From positions 6,264,501 to 6,328,500 of the forward strand of contig CM076955.1 of the NCBI GenBank assembly GCA_039566865.1: a stretch of DNA of 64,000 nucleotides. Reading direction: 5' to 3'. Both the position numbers and the translations under genes were made by a program. Below the pieces are notes generated by a model. The model was not told the origin of the DNA. It saw nothing but the letters and a program-made list of their open reading frames with translations, and searched no databases. This DNA is from Aurelia coerulea. Taxonomy: Eukaryota > Cnidaria > Scyphozoa > Semaeostomeae > Ulmaridae. Numbering within the stretch: position 1 is the stretch's first letter; the number at the start of each line of letters is the position of its first letter. Shown here piece by piece: positions 20,793 to 31,600 of this stretch.

Positions 20793-21871
20793 TGTTCCAA
20801 AATTTTTTAAACACGTTTGATCAAACCTGATGACACCCAGTTTGCTTAAATCACTAAAGCATGGATTGTGGACACCGTTATCAGCTACCATATAAGGTAA
20901 ATAACCCAAACCATATAACCATATAACCCAAATTAAAGCACTCTTGAAAATAGAATCATCCTGGAAGCTACTATTTATTCTATAAACCTACTGGACGGTT
21001 CAATTAAACTTTCTGGAAAAACAGCAGCCTAACCCTTATACTTTGACTGAGGTACTGAGGTGGTCCCGGAGTTTACGTGGGCGGTCTCTGCTCATAGGAT
21101 TGCTGCAGCGGTGGCGTCAGCTGGGAGATTCTAGGATTTGATTTGGGGAGTTTATCCTCGGGGTTCGGTCTCTGCCTAGTTCTCCCCGACGGTGCACTCG
21201 GGGTTGTTGTTTGGTGGGTAGTGGACAGTTTGCGCAGCTTTTGGGGGTACTGCAGTCTGTCTTAGTTGGTACCATGTCTTGTTTTGGTGTGTACATTCAT
21301 TTTGTTGTTGTCTTAATATATCAATTTATCGTAGAAATTTCTCGGAACATTGTAAGTGACATTTGTAGTGAGGACCCGGTGACCATGCGTCTTTCCTCGC
21401 TACAAATGCCACAGTATCTTGTATCAACTCGTTGTTTTTTAAATTTCAGATTGCTAAAAGAAATGTATAGGTACTCAAGGTAGATGTTAATATGTCACAT
21501 TTCTGTGTCGACGTCTTCCTTTCAGGCATCTCAGGGATCGGAGTTCAGCCTTGCCTGCATGCACAAAGCATTGCCTCTAGTTTTAAGGATGAACAAAGCG
21601 TCTGTGTTTGTTAAAACTGTTCCCATGTGCCAGAGGACATTTTATACACTGTTTTTCCACAACAGTTTGTGATAAAACATATTTGAATACGTTCATATTC
21701 AAGCATGTTCATATTTGAATGAATAAAATGCCTGACATCTAATGTAAAACGGAATTTACAAAGACAAAGAACATCTACATAAAGGGACTGTGGTGGTTAC
21801 TTAGTACTAAAGTTTCAAAAGGTCTCAACCAAACCGATCAGTTTCGTGGATGAAACGTAAGTCAATTAAAG
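20793..21871. other. Gene-free stretch with a G/C-richer island
   Basis: No supported gene. 21050-21230 is markedly more GC-rich than its surroundings (e.g. GGGCGGTCTCTGCTC, TCTCCCCGACGGTGC), perhaps the 5' part of an old retroelement. Short open frames at 21211-21672 show no domain. Confidence 0.35.
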
Positions 21872-21872
21872 T

Positions 21873-22470
21873 ACCGGGTGTCCCAAAAAAATGTATACGG
21901 ATTTGGTTGACTCCAGCGCTGTGAATTTATCTTCAATCAATGTCTAATCTTTCTAAAAATGATCCTCGATAGTTAACTTGAACATTGATACCTCGTTTGT
22001 TGGTATTAGTACTTAGAGAGCAGAAATGTCAATCTTGAAAGTTCAAATTTGCCTCTTCCTGCAAACCAGAGCTTTAGCCTTTTGGCCTAAGCAATTTTTA
22101 AAGGCACAGCGTAAATCAACGATATCCTTGATAAAATTTGAACAATATTAGATATTCTGTTATTCAGAAGTCACCCCCTAGTCATCCATTGGGCAGTTTC
22201 TTAATTTTTCATTAGGTTCAGTTCATAATTTCGATGTGCTTCAGAAACTTGCTTAGGCCAAAAGGCCAAATCTCTGGTTTGCAAGTGGACGCAAATTTGA
22301 GCTTTCAAGATTGATATCTCTGCTCTCAAAGCACCAATACCAACAAACGAGGTATCTATGTTCAAGTAAACTATCGAGGAAAATTTTGAGAGTGATTCGC
22401 CATTGATTAAAGCTAAATTTACATCGCTGGAATCAACCAAATCCGTACACATTTTTTTGGGACACCCGGT
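21873..22470. mobile_element. CCGGGTG family A fold-back MITE, copy 2
   Basis: Ends CCGGGTGTCCCAAAAAAATG are present in inverted orientation on both sides, flanked by TA. Arms pair for about 250 bp and contain AACCAAATCCGTA and TCGATAGTTAACTTGAA. About 600 bp, the best preserved member of the family here. Confidence 0.85.
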
Positions 22471-22791
22471 ATATTTCTGTTCAAGTCATCAGAAAGGTCT
22501 TGATCATGATCACCATATAATAAAAGCTGCGTCAAAGCATCATTGGAAAATTGGCTATTTGTACAAATGGTTGTAATAATCCTACAATCTGTTTGAAAAA
22601 GAGCTTGAAAAAGAGCTTGAAAAAGAGTTTGAAAAATCGTACAACAAAAATCTCAAATCTATTTTGAGAATTTATTCAAAATCTACAATGCACAATCTTA
22701 AACTCAAATCAAAGTTGCTCAATTTAATCCACTTCTGAACAATTCAAATGGTAAAGTAACGTTTTTTTTTTAACTCAGTCCCTGCTTTCTT

Positions 22792-22912
22792 AAGTCCATC
22801 TCAAATTAGATGTCACCTCATATTTGCGATAACGCAAAATTCCTTTGCAAAACACTCCTATTGTTGTTATTCGAAGGTATTTGCAGGTGACAGTCAATTT
22901 GAGATAGACTAT
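22792..22912. mobile_element. Short palindromic MITE, TGAGATAGAC family
   Basis: GTCCATCTCAAATTAGATG...TTTGCGATAACGC on the left pairs with CAATTTGAGATAGAC on the right. Related to 59708-59821 and 15953-16076. Confidence 0.65.
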
Positions 22913-23184
22913 GATGATATGTAAACTGTTGAATTGAATTGTGATTTTGTTCTCTCATCAAAGCTGACATTTTCGGCTATATTTTGGTAAATTGAGAAAT
23001 AGGAATTTGGACTGAATCCTGATTTCATAAGGAAATTAATAAATCCAAAATTATGATTATTATTTCAAAAATCAATTTGAAACCTTGAAAAGATGATGGA
23101 ATAAACAAATTACAAATTGAATGGGTTTTCTTGTATCGTTTCTAAAACAGTGGAAACATTCTTCTGACTTGCCCCGCACAACAA

Positions 23185-25386
23185 ACAGATGCGGTTCAAA
23201 ATAACATTGCTTCCCGTACGAAATGAACCTAAAGGTGGTGTTACCTATGATATGACCACGGCACAATGTCATATACAAGTAAAACAGATGCGGTTCTAAA
23301 TAACATTGCTTCCCGTACGAATGAACCTAAAGGTGGTGTTACCTATGATATGACCACGGCTTAATGTCATATACAAGTAAAACAGATGCGGTTCTAAATA
23401 ACATTGCTTCCCGTACGAATGAACCTAAAGGTGGTGTTACCTATGATATGACCACGGCACAATGTCATATACAGGCAAAACAGATGCGGTTCTAAATAAC
23501 ATTGCTTCCCGTACGAAATGAATCTAAAGGTGGTGTTACCTATGATATGACCACGGCACAATGTCATATACAAGTAAAACAGATGCGGTTCTAAATAACA
23601 TTGCTTCCCGTACGAATGAACCTAAAGGTGGTGTTACCTATGATATGACCACGGCTTAATGTCATATACAAGTAAAACAGATGCGGTTCTAAATAACATT
23701 GCTTCCCGTACGAATGAACCTAAAGGTGGTGTTACCTATGATATGACCACGGCACAATGTCATATACAGGCAAAACAGATTTTTTTTTTCTATAACAAAT
23801 AAGATTTAAAATACATTAAACAAAACACTACAATTTCAATTTAAACTGCTGGGGTGAGAGGCAAAAAACCAAGGTTATCGTGTTGCCTCTCACACCACAA
23901 CCCTATTTACAATATTTATATTTTCAAGCAAAGGAAAGTTAAACTATACACACAGAAATGAATGAAGTCAACGGACAACGTATTCAGGGCAAATAGACAG
24001 GAGAATAGTCCAACAATCCAAGAATCCGCCCAATCAGTAAAACAGATGGGGTTCTAAATAACATTGCTTCCCGTACGAAATGAACCTAAAAGTGGTGTTA
24101 CCTATGATATGACCACGGCTTAATGTCATATACAAGTGAAACAGATGCGGTTCTAAATAACATTGCTTCCCGTACGAATGAACCTAAAGGTGGTGTTACC
24201 TATGATATGACCACGGCACAATGTCACATACAAGTAAAACAGATGCGGTTCTAAATAACATTGCTTCCCGTACGAATGAACCTAAAGGTGGTGTTACCTA
24301 TGATATGACCACGGCTTAATGTCATATACAGGTAAAACAGATGCGGTTCTAAATAACATTGCTTCCCGTACGAATGAACCTAAAGGTGGTGTTACCTATG
24401 ATATGACCACGGCACAATGTCATATACAAGTAAAACAGATGCGGTTCTAAATAACATTGCTTCCCGTACGAATGAACCTAAAAGTGGTGTTACCTATGAT
24501 ATGACCACGGCACAATGTCACATACAAGTAAAACAGATGCGGTTCTAAATAACATTGCTTCCCGTACGAATGAACCTAAAGGTGGTGTTACCTATGATAT
24601 GACCACGGCACAATGTCACATACAAGTAAAACAGATGCGGTTCTAAATAACATTGCTTCCCGTACGAAATGAACCTAAAAGTGGTGTTACCTATGATATG
24701 ACCACGGCTTAATGTCATATACAGGTAAAACAGATGCGGTTCTAAATAACATTGCTTCCCGTACGAAATGAACCTAAAGGTGGTGTTACCTATGATATGA
24801 CCACGGCACAATGTCACATACAAGTAAAACAGATGCGGTTCTAAATAACATTGCTTCCCGTACGAATGAACCTAAAGGTGGTGTTACCTATGATATGACC
24901 ACGGCACAATGTCACATACAAGTAAAACAGATGCGGTTCTAAATAACATTGCTTCCCGTACGAATGAACCTAAAGGTGGTGTTACCTATGATATGACCAC
25001 GGCACAATGTCACATACAAGTAAAACAGATGCGGTTCTAAATAACATTGCTTCCCGTACGAAATGAACCTAAAGGTGGTGTTACCTATGATATGACCACG
25101 GCACAATGTCACATACAAGTAAAACAGATGCGGTTCTAAATAACATTGCTTCCCGTACGAAATGAACCTAAAGGTGGTGTTACCTATGATATGACCACGG
25201 CACAATGTCACATACAAGTAAAACAGATGCGGTTCTAAATAATATTGCTTCCCGTACGAATGAACCTAAAGGTGGTGTTACCTATGATATGACCACGGCA
25301 CAATGTCACATACAAGTAAAACAGATGCGGTTCTAAATAACATTGCTTCCCGTACGAAATGAACCTAACGGTGTTACCTATGATAT
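23185..25386. repeat. 98/99-bp satellite array, about 20 monomers
   Basis: The tandem unit starts ACAGATGCGGTTCTAAAT and includes GGTGGTGTTACCTATGAT and GACCACGGC. Six monomers (23185-23778) precede a 260-bp insertion; fourteen follow (24042-25386), the last diverging. Variants: GTACGAATG versus GTACGAAATG (98 or 99 bp), GGCACA versus GGCTTA, GTCATA versus GTCACA, CAAGT versus CAGG. The first six form two copies of a three-monomer higher-order unit. Minus-strand open frames in the array exist only where monomers are 99 bp and are not treated as genes. Confidence 0.95.
23779..24032 (-). mobile_element. Poly(A)-tailed retroposed sequence in the satellite
   Basis: A non-satellite block of about 254 bp starts with a T run (poly(A) on the minus strand). 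It is flanked on both sides by AAAACAGAT, the start of the satellite monomer, which acts as a 9-bp target duplication. It contains the inverted pair GGTGAGAGGCAA / TTGCCTCTCAC. No coding capacity; probably a SINE or a short LINE/mRNA 3' end. Confidence 0.7.
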
Positions 25387-26885
25387 CACGACGAAACAAT
25401 TACAATTATAGCTTGCAAAACAATTACACTCTCACTTGGAACAAAAGCACCATCGTTGATTACGAAAGCAAGACAATCAAAACGAGAACAATGCTATCAT
25501 CCATAGAAGGCAAGAATTTTTTCCATTTCAACAATTCACCTCAAGCACTATCACAAATTTGGTAACCTACATCACTTCACATGCGGCAGCACTGACATTA
25601 CATCGCTTTCTTTCATAAGCAACTAGAATATTTCATAAGCAAGGGGCTGTGGCGCAGTAGCTGAATTCCGTGGATATTATTTAATTCGAAGCCGGAATAC
25701 TTCAGAGAGCGAAGTCTTGAGCAAAATATCTCAACCATATCATTATCATGATAAGGGGTAACAGACCTGATTAGTGATTAAGTAATTCCGTCATCTATGC
25801 GCTTGGCATTGAAACATTGTCGCTGTCATCATGCAAATAACTATGACTGACCAACATAAGCGCCACAACCACGAACAGAGCCATGTGCAAAACACGAAAA
25901 TGAGCGCGTGAAAAGGCGCCATAGCACGAATTCTACACCTTGGTGATGGAGGAAGAATCCATCAAAGCGACATTAACATTCAACAAACTGATCAACGTAG
26001 TGATAAAATATGGGCCTTACATCGCAAAATAAAAGAGCTTTAACGAAGCAGAATATTTTGAGCATAAATTAAATTTCCCATCAGATCTTAAAAGAATTAA
26101 TTCAAGCTGAACTAGAATGGCAACAGAAACAACGAGATAGAGTACAACCTTTTTTACAAGATTAAGTTTAATAAATTAATACTTACTACAAGAAATTCAA
26201 AACTGGAAACTGCTCAAAACTGACAAATTCCTACAACACTTTTGTGTCCCTTTGCATTACGAAATATTATTCAGAATGATCTCAAAATCGAATAAGAATT
26301 CCCCTATTCACATTGACCGAAGTTCACAATGATTTCAATCATAGAATTTTACAACATAATGATTTACGAGAAATTAAAGACCTAAAAGAAAAGGTTAAAC
26401 CGTACAAATGAAACAGACTAATAGAAAAGGTGCAGATAGAGGTAGGATTCACGTCCTTGGAGTTCATTGTGGGTAACTGAGTTGGAACAATCCAGCTGTC
26501 CTCCCTCATAAATTACCCAAAACGCTGGTATACAGCCAAATAAATTGCCGCTTGCGACAGGTGATGCTTCCAAGATAGCAGTATACCTCATCTCCATAAA
26601 GATGCGCATAATGATGCTTCCCATGCAGTTATATAAACTTTGAGGCAAACTAATTCAAACGCAACTTTTCTCATTGCCACATCGTTTTGGAGCGGCAAAT
26701 TTGACCCTTAGAAATAGCCAATCTTAGAGCAACGCTATGCGCCCATTTCAACCATCTCCCTTGCACTGCTGAGTTGCCTTTCACACTGCTGCAGAGTCAC
26801 CTTAAGTATAACTGAAACCTTCGTAACAGCGAAAAATTATCAATTTGTCTAATATAACATCCAGTTCACAAAAGAAGAATTTCTA
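25387..26885. other. Gene-free stretch
   Basis: No supported gene. A weak tRNA-like block lies at about 25645-25700 (TGGCGCAGTAGCTGAATTCC). Minus open frame 26418-26648 shows no domain. Confidence 0.35.
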
Positions 26886-27543
26886 CCGGGTGAATCAAAA
26901 ACAAGTTAACACGTTTAACGGGCAGTGGAATAAAACATGCGACTGATATTCAAAACTGAAATGTTAATCTATCAGTCAAAGGCTAACTTAGATATGAAAA
27001 TCTTGTTTGGCAAAAACACATATCATTTAGAACCAGATATTAGGAAAATGCTGGAAAGGGGTTTGTATGGGAACGAGAATTCCACTTTGATTCTGGTCCA
27101 TCAATTATTTGCTATTGAAATTTAGACACAATACAATAGACGATTGCGCTAAAAGATGGCATCGGGGAATTTTTACCAAGGTCCTTTGCGATATTGAAGA
27201 AATCAACCAATCAAATCAACGGAAATTCAACGAGACCCAAAGCATCGTGGAAAAAAGTTCCTGTCCGCCAACCTTAGCGCAGACACAAATAGAAATTAAA
27301 TTTCAATAGCAAGTAAATCATGTACAAGAATCAACGGTGGAATTCTCGTTCCCATACAAACGCCTCACCAGCATTTTCCTAATTTCTGTATCTAGGAGAT
27401 GAGTGATTCCATTTCCACCAAACCAAATTTTCAAATCTAAGTTAGCCTTTGACTGATAGATTAACATTTCAGTTTTGAATATCAGCCACATACGTTTTAT
27501 TCCACAGCCCGCCAAACGAGCTAACTTTTTTCGACTCACCCGG
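26886..27543. mobile_element. CCGGGTGA fold-back element
   Basis: The left end CCGGGTGAATCAAAAAC and right end TTTTTTCGACTCACCCGG are flanked by TA. Arms of about 230 bp pair and share ATTCAAAACTGAAATGTTAA and TGGGAACGAGAATTCCAC. Both arms read through the same peptide (FKTEMLIYQSKANLD), once per strand, as mirror images. Confidence 0.85.
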
Positions 27544-28029
27544 TACCTACATTCTCACGTCTTCTCTTTAGCATGCTCTACGTCATTTTTCTGCCACTCA
27601 TAATTTGAGAATATCATCTTTTGCATGACAAGGTCTTCTTTGAGCATACATTGCTTTGCAACCATCAGTCAGTCTGACAAGTCGTTGCTGATTCATGGCC
27701 GAGGAAAGGCAGAGCAAGTGGCTGCTCCAAAAAAGCACTGCCTTCCTTCTCCAGCAATGGCAAGAAAATAATGAAGAAAAAGTTCTGGCATTGTACTCAA
27801 ATTAGTTCTTTATTGGTAAAAGGGTTAGTTTTGATGTTTATCTATTAGAAAACGCTATGAACCGTTTTAGAATAACAGAATATCTCAAGTACAACCCTGC
27901 AAAGTTTTCTTGCAATATTTACTTGATCTTGTCACAGCTGAAGAACAAGGGATGTGCCCTTACCGAAGCAGCATCTTATTTTGAATTTCCTCTGCCATAA
28001 ATCAGCAACTGCTTGTCACAGACTCAAAA

Positions 28030-28133
28030 ATAAATTGTAAAGATATTCGGATGCAAAAGAAACGAGAAGATTTAGCAAACAGTGTGCTAAATCTTCTCGC
28101 TTTTTTTGCATCCGCATCTCTTTACAATTTATT
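28030..28133. repeat. Near-perfect 104-bp hairpin
   Basis: AATAAATTGTAAAGATATTC...GAGAAGATTTAGC pairs with GCTAAATCTTCTCG...TCTTTACAATTTATT around a short centre. It lies about 420 bp beyond the AP3S stop codon on that gene's strand and may fall in its 3' UTR. Its end supplies an AATAAA on the minus strand. Confidence 0.7.
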
Positions 28134-28553
28134 ATTAAGTACCTTACCTACCAAAGTTGACTCAAAAAAGGTATCAAACTAAGTTGAAGCCTATCTTATC
28201 CAATTGCTCCAAAATGAGAAAATTGAAGCAACAGCCCCTCATTTTTGCAGCCACATACATTGGGCACAACTTTTTGGGGAAGCAAATAGTTTGGCATTGT
28301 CTTCAAATAGCTTCAACGTAAGATATCTTGAAGTTCTTGCAGCATGCTAAAATCTGGCTTGGATCAAAATAACTTCCTGGGAAATAAATCCTAAATCGCG
28401 TGGATGATTCTTGCATGTATGCACTGACACGTGGCCATTTACATGCTGAAAACCTTTCGCTGGCTCGCTCTATCAAATATCAACTAAAAGGTCACATATA
28501 TCAATTGGAATGAAAATCCTTTGAGGAAAATGAAGAAAGAAAAAAGAAAGTTG

Positions 28554-28694
28554 CTAACTTGACTTGTTGAATGAAGGTATGTGTGGAAGATTGAGATTCT
28601 TCAGGTTGTTGGCAATATTTGGGATATTCGGCAAATTCGGGCTCATATTCTTCACAGCATTTAGTGCCCTTGTTGGAGCTGCAGTTATTCCAGC
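28554..28694 (-). CDS. AP3S: AP3S exon 6 (terminal)
   Basis: Acceptor CTTTCTTCCGTTAG|GCTGG; TAG stop at 28556-28554. Encodes 46 residues: [17 protein letters not shown], then a low-complexity Asn/Pro/Leu tail with repeated N-L/I-P motifs ([17 protein letters not shown]). The start of the tail matches the family; the rest is diverged. Confidence 0.92.
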   Translation of the reverse strand, partial: AGITAAPTRALNAVKNMSPNLPNIPNIANNLKNLNLPHIPSFNKSS

Positions 28695-31600
28695 CTAACG
28701 GAAGAAAGATGTGTACAAAGCGTTAAAGATAGTCTATCACTCATCTGATTGGTTGCAATAAGCCAGAGCTCCACAAAACGAATGTCTTTGTGAATAGATG
28801 AATTTGAAACAAAAGAGGGTTGATCGTTATCACTTTCTATCTACGGCCGTAGAAAGTCATCAGGATCACCTGCCATTCAATTCTCCTATTCTATGTATTG
28901 TCCTTATCACCCAATCAAATGCATGGTAGAAGAAAAAGCAAAGAATGTAAAATCAAATGAGTACCATACAGATGCAGATCTAAGGGTGAAGAATATCTCA
29001 GAAAAGTGAAAAGGGCGCAGGGAAGACGGCCTGGATGCAAACCATACGGCAAGATTTGAAAAGCATCGGAATGAAACTAGATCTGTCTAAAGCAACCAGA
29101 ACGCTGAATAGATTATTGAAACTGATACACGAGAGAGGAACTGGCGTAGTATTGTATAAAATAAAACTCTGTTCGAAGCTCGATTATTTATAATGTTATT
29201 TGTTTGTATTTATTGTAAAATGCAGTATGCAGTACCAACTGCAGACGTCATGGTAGGGCATTCCCTTATATCCGAGTCTGTTTTGAGAAAATCACAAAGT
29301 GAGAGATGCTGCATCATTTACATTCATAACATCACGTCTTGCTAAATAATCTCGTATCAACGGCGCTCCTTTTCAGTATGCATTTCTTTGGTCCCTTAAT
29401 AAAGTAACTTTATGGAAGTCTATTTTCTCTTTTGTTTTCTATTCTCCAGAAACCAAAAACTGGACTAAATCTATTTATGGGCAAGCAATTATATATGTCA
29501 GTCAATTTCGAAAAACAAAACTGCCATTTTTCAAAATTTTCGGTTTTAAGGGCATTCTCTCATGTCCTCATCTATACAGTACTTTTCGGTCACAATACGT
29601 AGTAAGTAGGATGGTTGGCGTAAAAGGGGGCTGGTAGTCCTAAATCAAGCAAACAAATGCAGTGAACAGACCGGGGCAATTAGAAAATATATCAATTTTC
29701 CTCAAATAAAGTTTTGATAAAACTACAAACCTCTTGCTTTTCAAGTTTATTTTGTGCTTCGATATGAGTTAATATTTCTGTCATGTTTGTTTCTAATACC
29801 ATTCCACCCATTACAATTTCATTCAAGATATGATGAACCTGCAACGAACAAATGCTTTCAAAATTTCACAAAATAGATATGCGAAACATTGTAGTTGCTT
29901 AGGTAAAAGCCTTGACGAAGCTCAAAATTTCAAAAAGTCATCAAATTTGAATATTGAATAACTCTGCAGTTTTACAGTTACAGCGGAAGAAACGTACCAC
30001 CGATGTCTTCCATATTCAAAATAAAATCGTATCTTCATTGAATTTTGCTTTCTTTGCATGCCAAAATCCTTGAATATTCTTATTCATTGTGGTTTCCAGG
30101 GGAAAGAACTCCTACTTTAAGACCCCGTTTACACAGTAACGGAACGATTCGGATCCGCCACAATTTCGTAACGTTTCATTCCCGTTTACACAGTGACGGA
30201 TCAAACTCGTATCGGTACGCCCTCGCGTTTACACTGTACCGGAGCGATAGGCACTTTCTAGCCTGGGCTATTGTTTAAAAGAAATCTATTGATCCTGCTT
30301 ATTGTTTTCTATTTCTATAGCAATATCATAAATGACCTCAAAAAAGCTTTTGATACAGTGGACCATAAGATCCTTTGTGAAAAACTAATGCATTACGGCG
30401 TTCGTCACAGAGAAATAAAATGGTTTGAATCATATCTTTCGAACGGAAAATAGTTCTGTCGGGTTGGTGGAATTGACTCAAAAATTGACAATATCGAAGT
30501 TGGTGTACCGCAAGGCTCATGCCTTGGTCCCCTTCTCTTCCTTTTTACATCAATGATCTACCATGTGGTATTCAAAGCTCAACTGTGTCCATGTATGCTG
30601 ACGATACCAGCCTTTCTTATCAATCTAAGGATTTGACTCAGCTGAATGAGGCCATGAATAATGATCTCAAGAGTCTTGAATCTTGGTTGAAGGGAAACAA
30701 AATATCGCTAAATGTCGCGAAAACTCATTCCATGCTCATTTGCTCCAAATCTAAACAGAATTTCCTAAAAAGATCCAATGGAAAATTGGATCTTAAAATT
30801 CAGGAAGATAGTTTAGAGGTAGTGGACAAGACAAAGTACCTTGGTGTACAAATTGATCAAAGCCTGGATTGGAAGGAACACATTAAATATGTCGCGTCGA
30901 AAGTTTCGAGGGCTATTGGTTTTCTGAAACATGCGAGGAGCCTCGTCCCTTCTACTTCCTTCTACTTCTACTTCTACTTCGTTTGTACAGAAGTATTGTG
31001 GAACCACATTTTCGTTATTGTTGCTCTGTTTGGGGCTGCTGTAGTTCCACAGAAAAAAGCCGCTTGCAGAAGCTACAAAACAGAGCTGCTAGAATAATCA
31101 CTCGTAGTCGTTTTGATGCCTCCGCCATGCCCCTTATAACAAGTCTTGGTTGGCAAACGATTGAGGAATTGATTGGTTCCGAGACCAAAGTCATGGTGTT
31201 TAAGGCATTAAATGGTCTTGCTCCTCAATATTTGACCGAGCTTTTCTTGAAAAACTCGCAGGGCTCCCTTCACACCCTCCGAAATACTTCTACTGACCAA
31301 AAGATACCATTAATGAAAAGTGGAAATGGTCAAAGATGTTTTTCGTTCAGAGGAGTGAAATATTGGAACAGCCTCTCAGCTGAGTCGAAGCAAGCCGTAA
31401 AACTCAATAGTTTTAAAACAACTATTTAGGATATGTTTCTTTTTTGCACTTTTTGTTTTTTTTTCTTCTGTAAATTAGAACAATTTTGTATTTTAGATTT
31501 TCATTTTGAAATCATATATTGTAATTATTTTAATAGTAGGTATATTCCATAAATTGTAAGATTTTTGACGGAGGGCCCCTTGTAAATCAGCCTTTGCTGA

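Noticed and set aside
23185..25386. CRISPR-like array
   Set aside because: The repeats are head-to-tail 98/99-bp monomers with no unique spacers, in eukaryotic DNA.
25645..25720. Possible tRNA gene or SINE head (TGGCGCAGTAGCTGAATTCC)
   Set aside because: The A-box-like part is fair but the B box is poor and no cloverleaf closes; left as an unclassified tRNA-like block.
28570..28694. Cys-rich small peptide ([11 protein letters not shown]) in another minus-strand frame, and a 39-aa hydrophobic plus-strand peptide
   Set aside because: The region is the terminal AP3S exon; the frame continuing [12 protein letters not shown] fits both splice phase and family.
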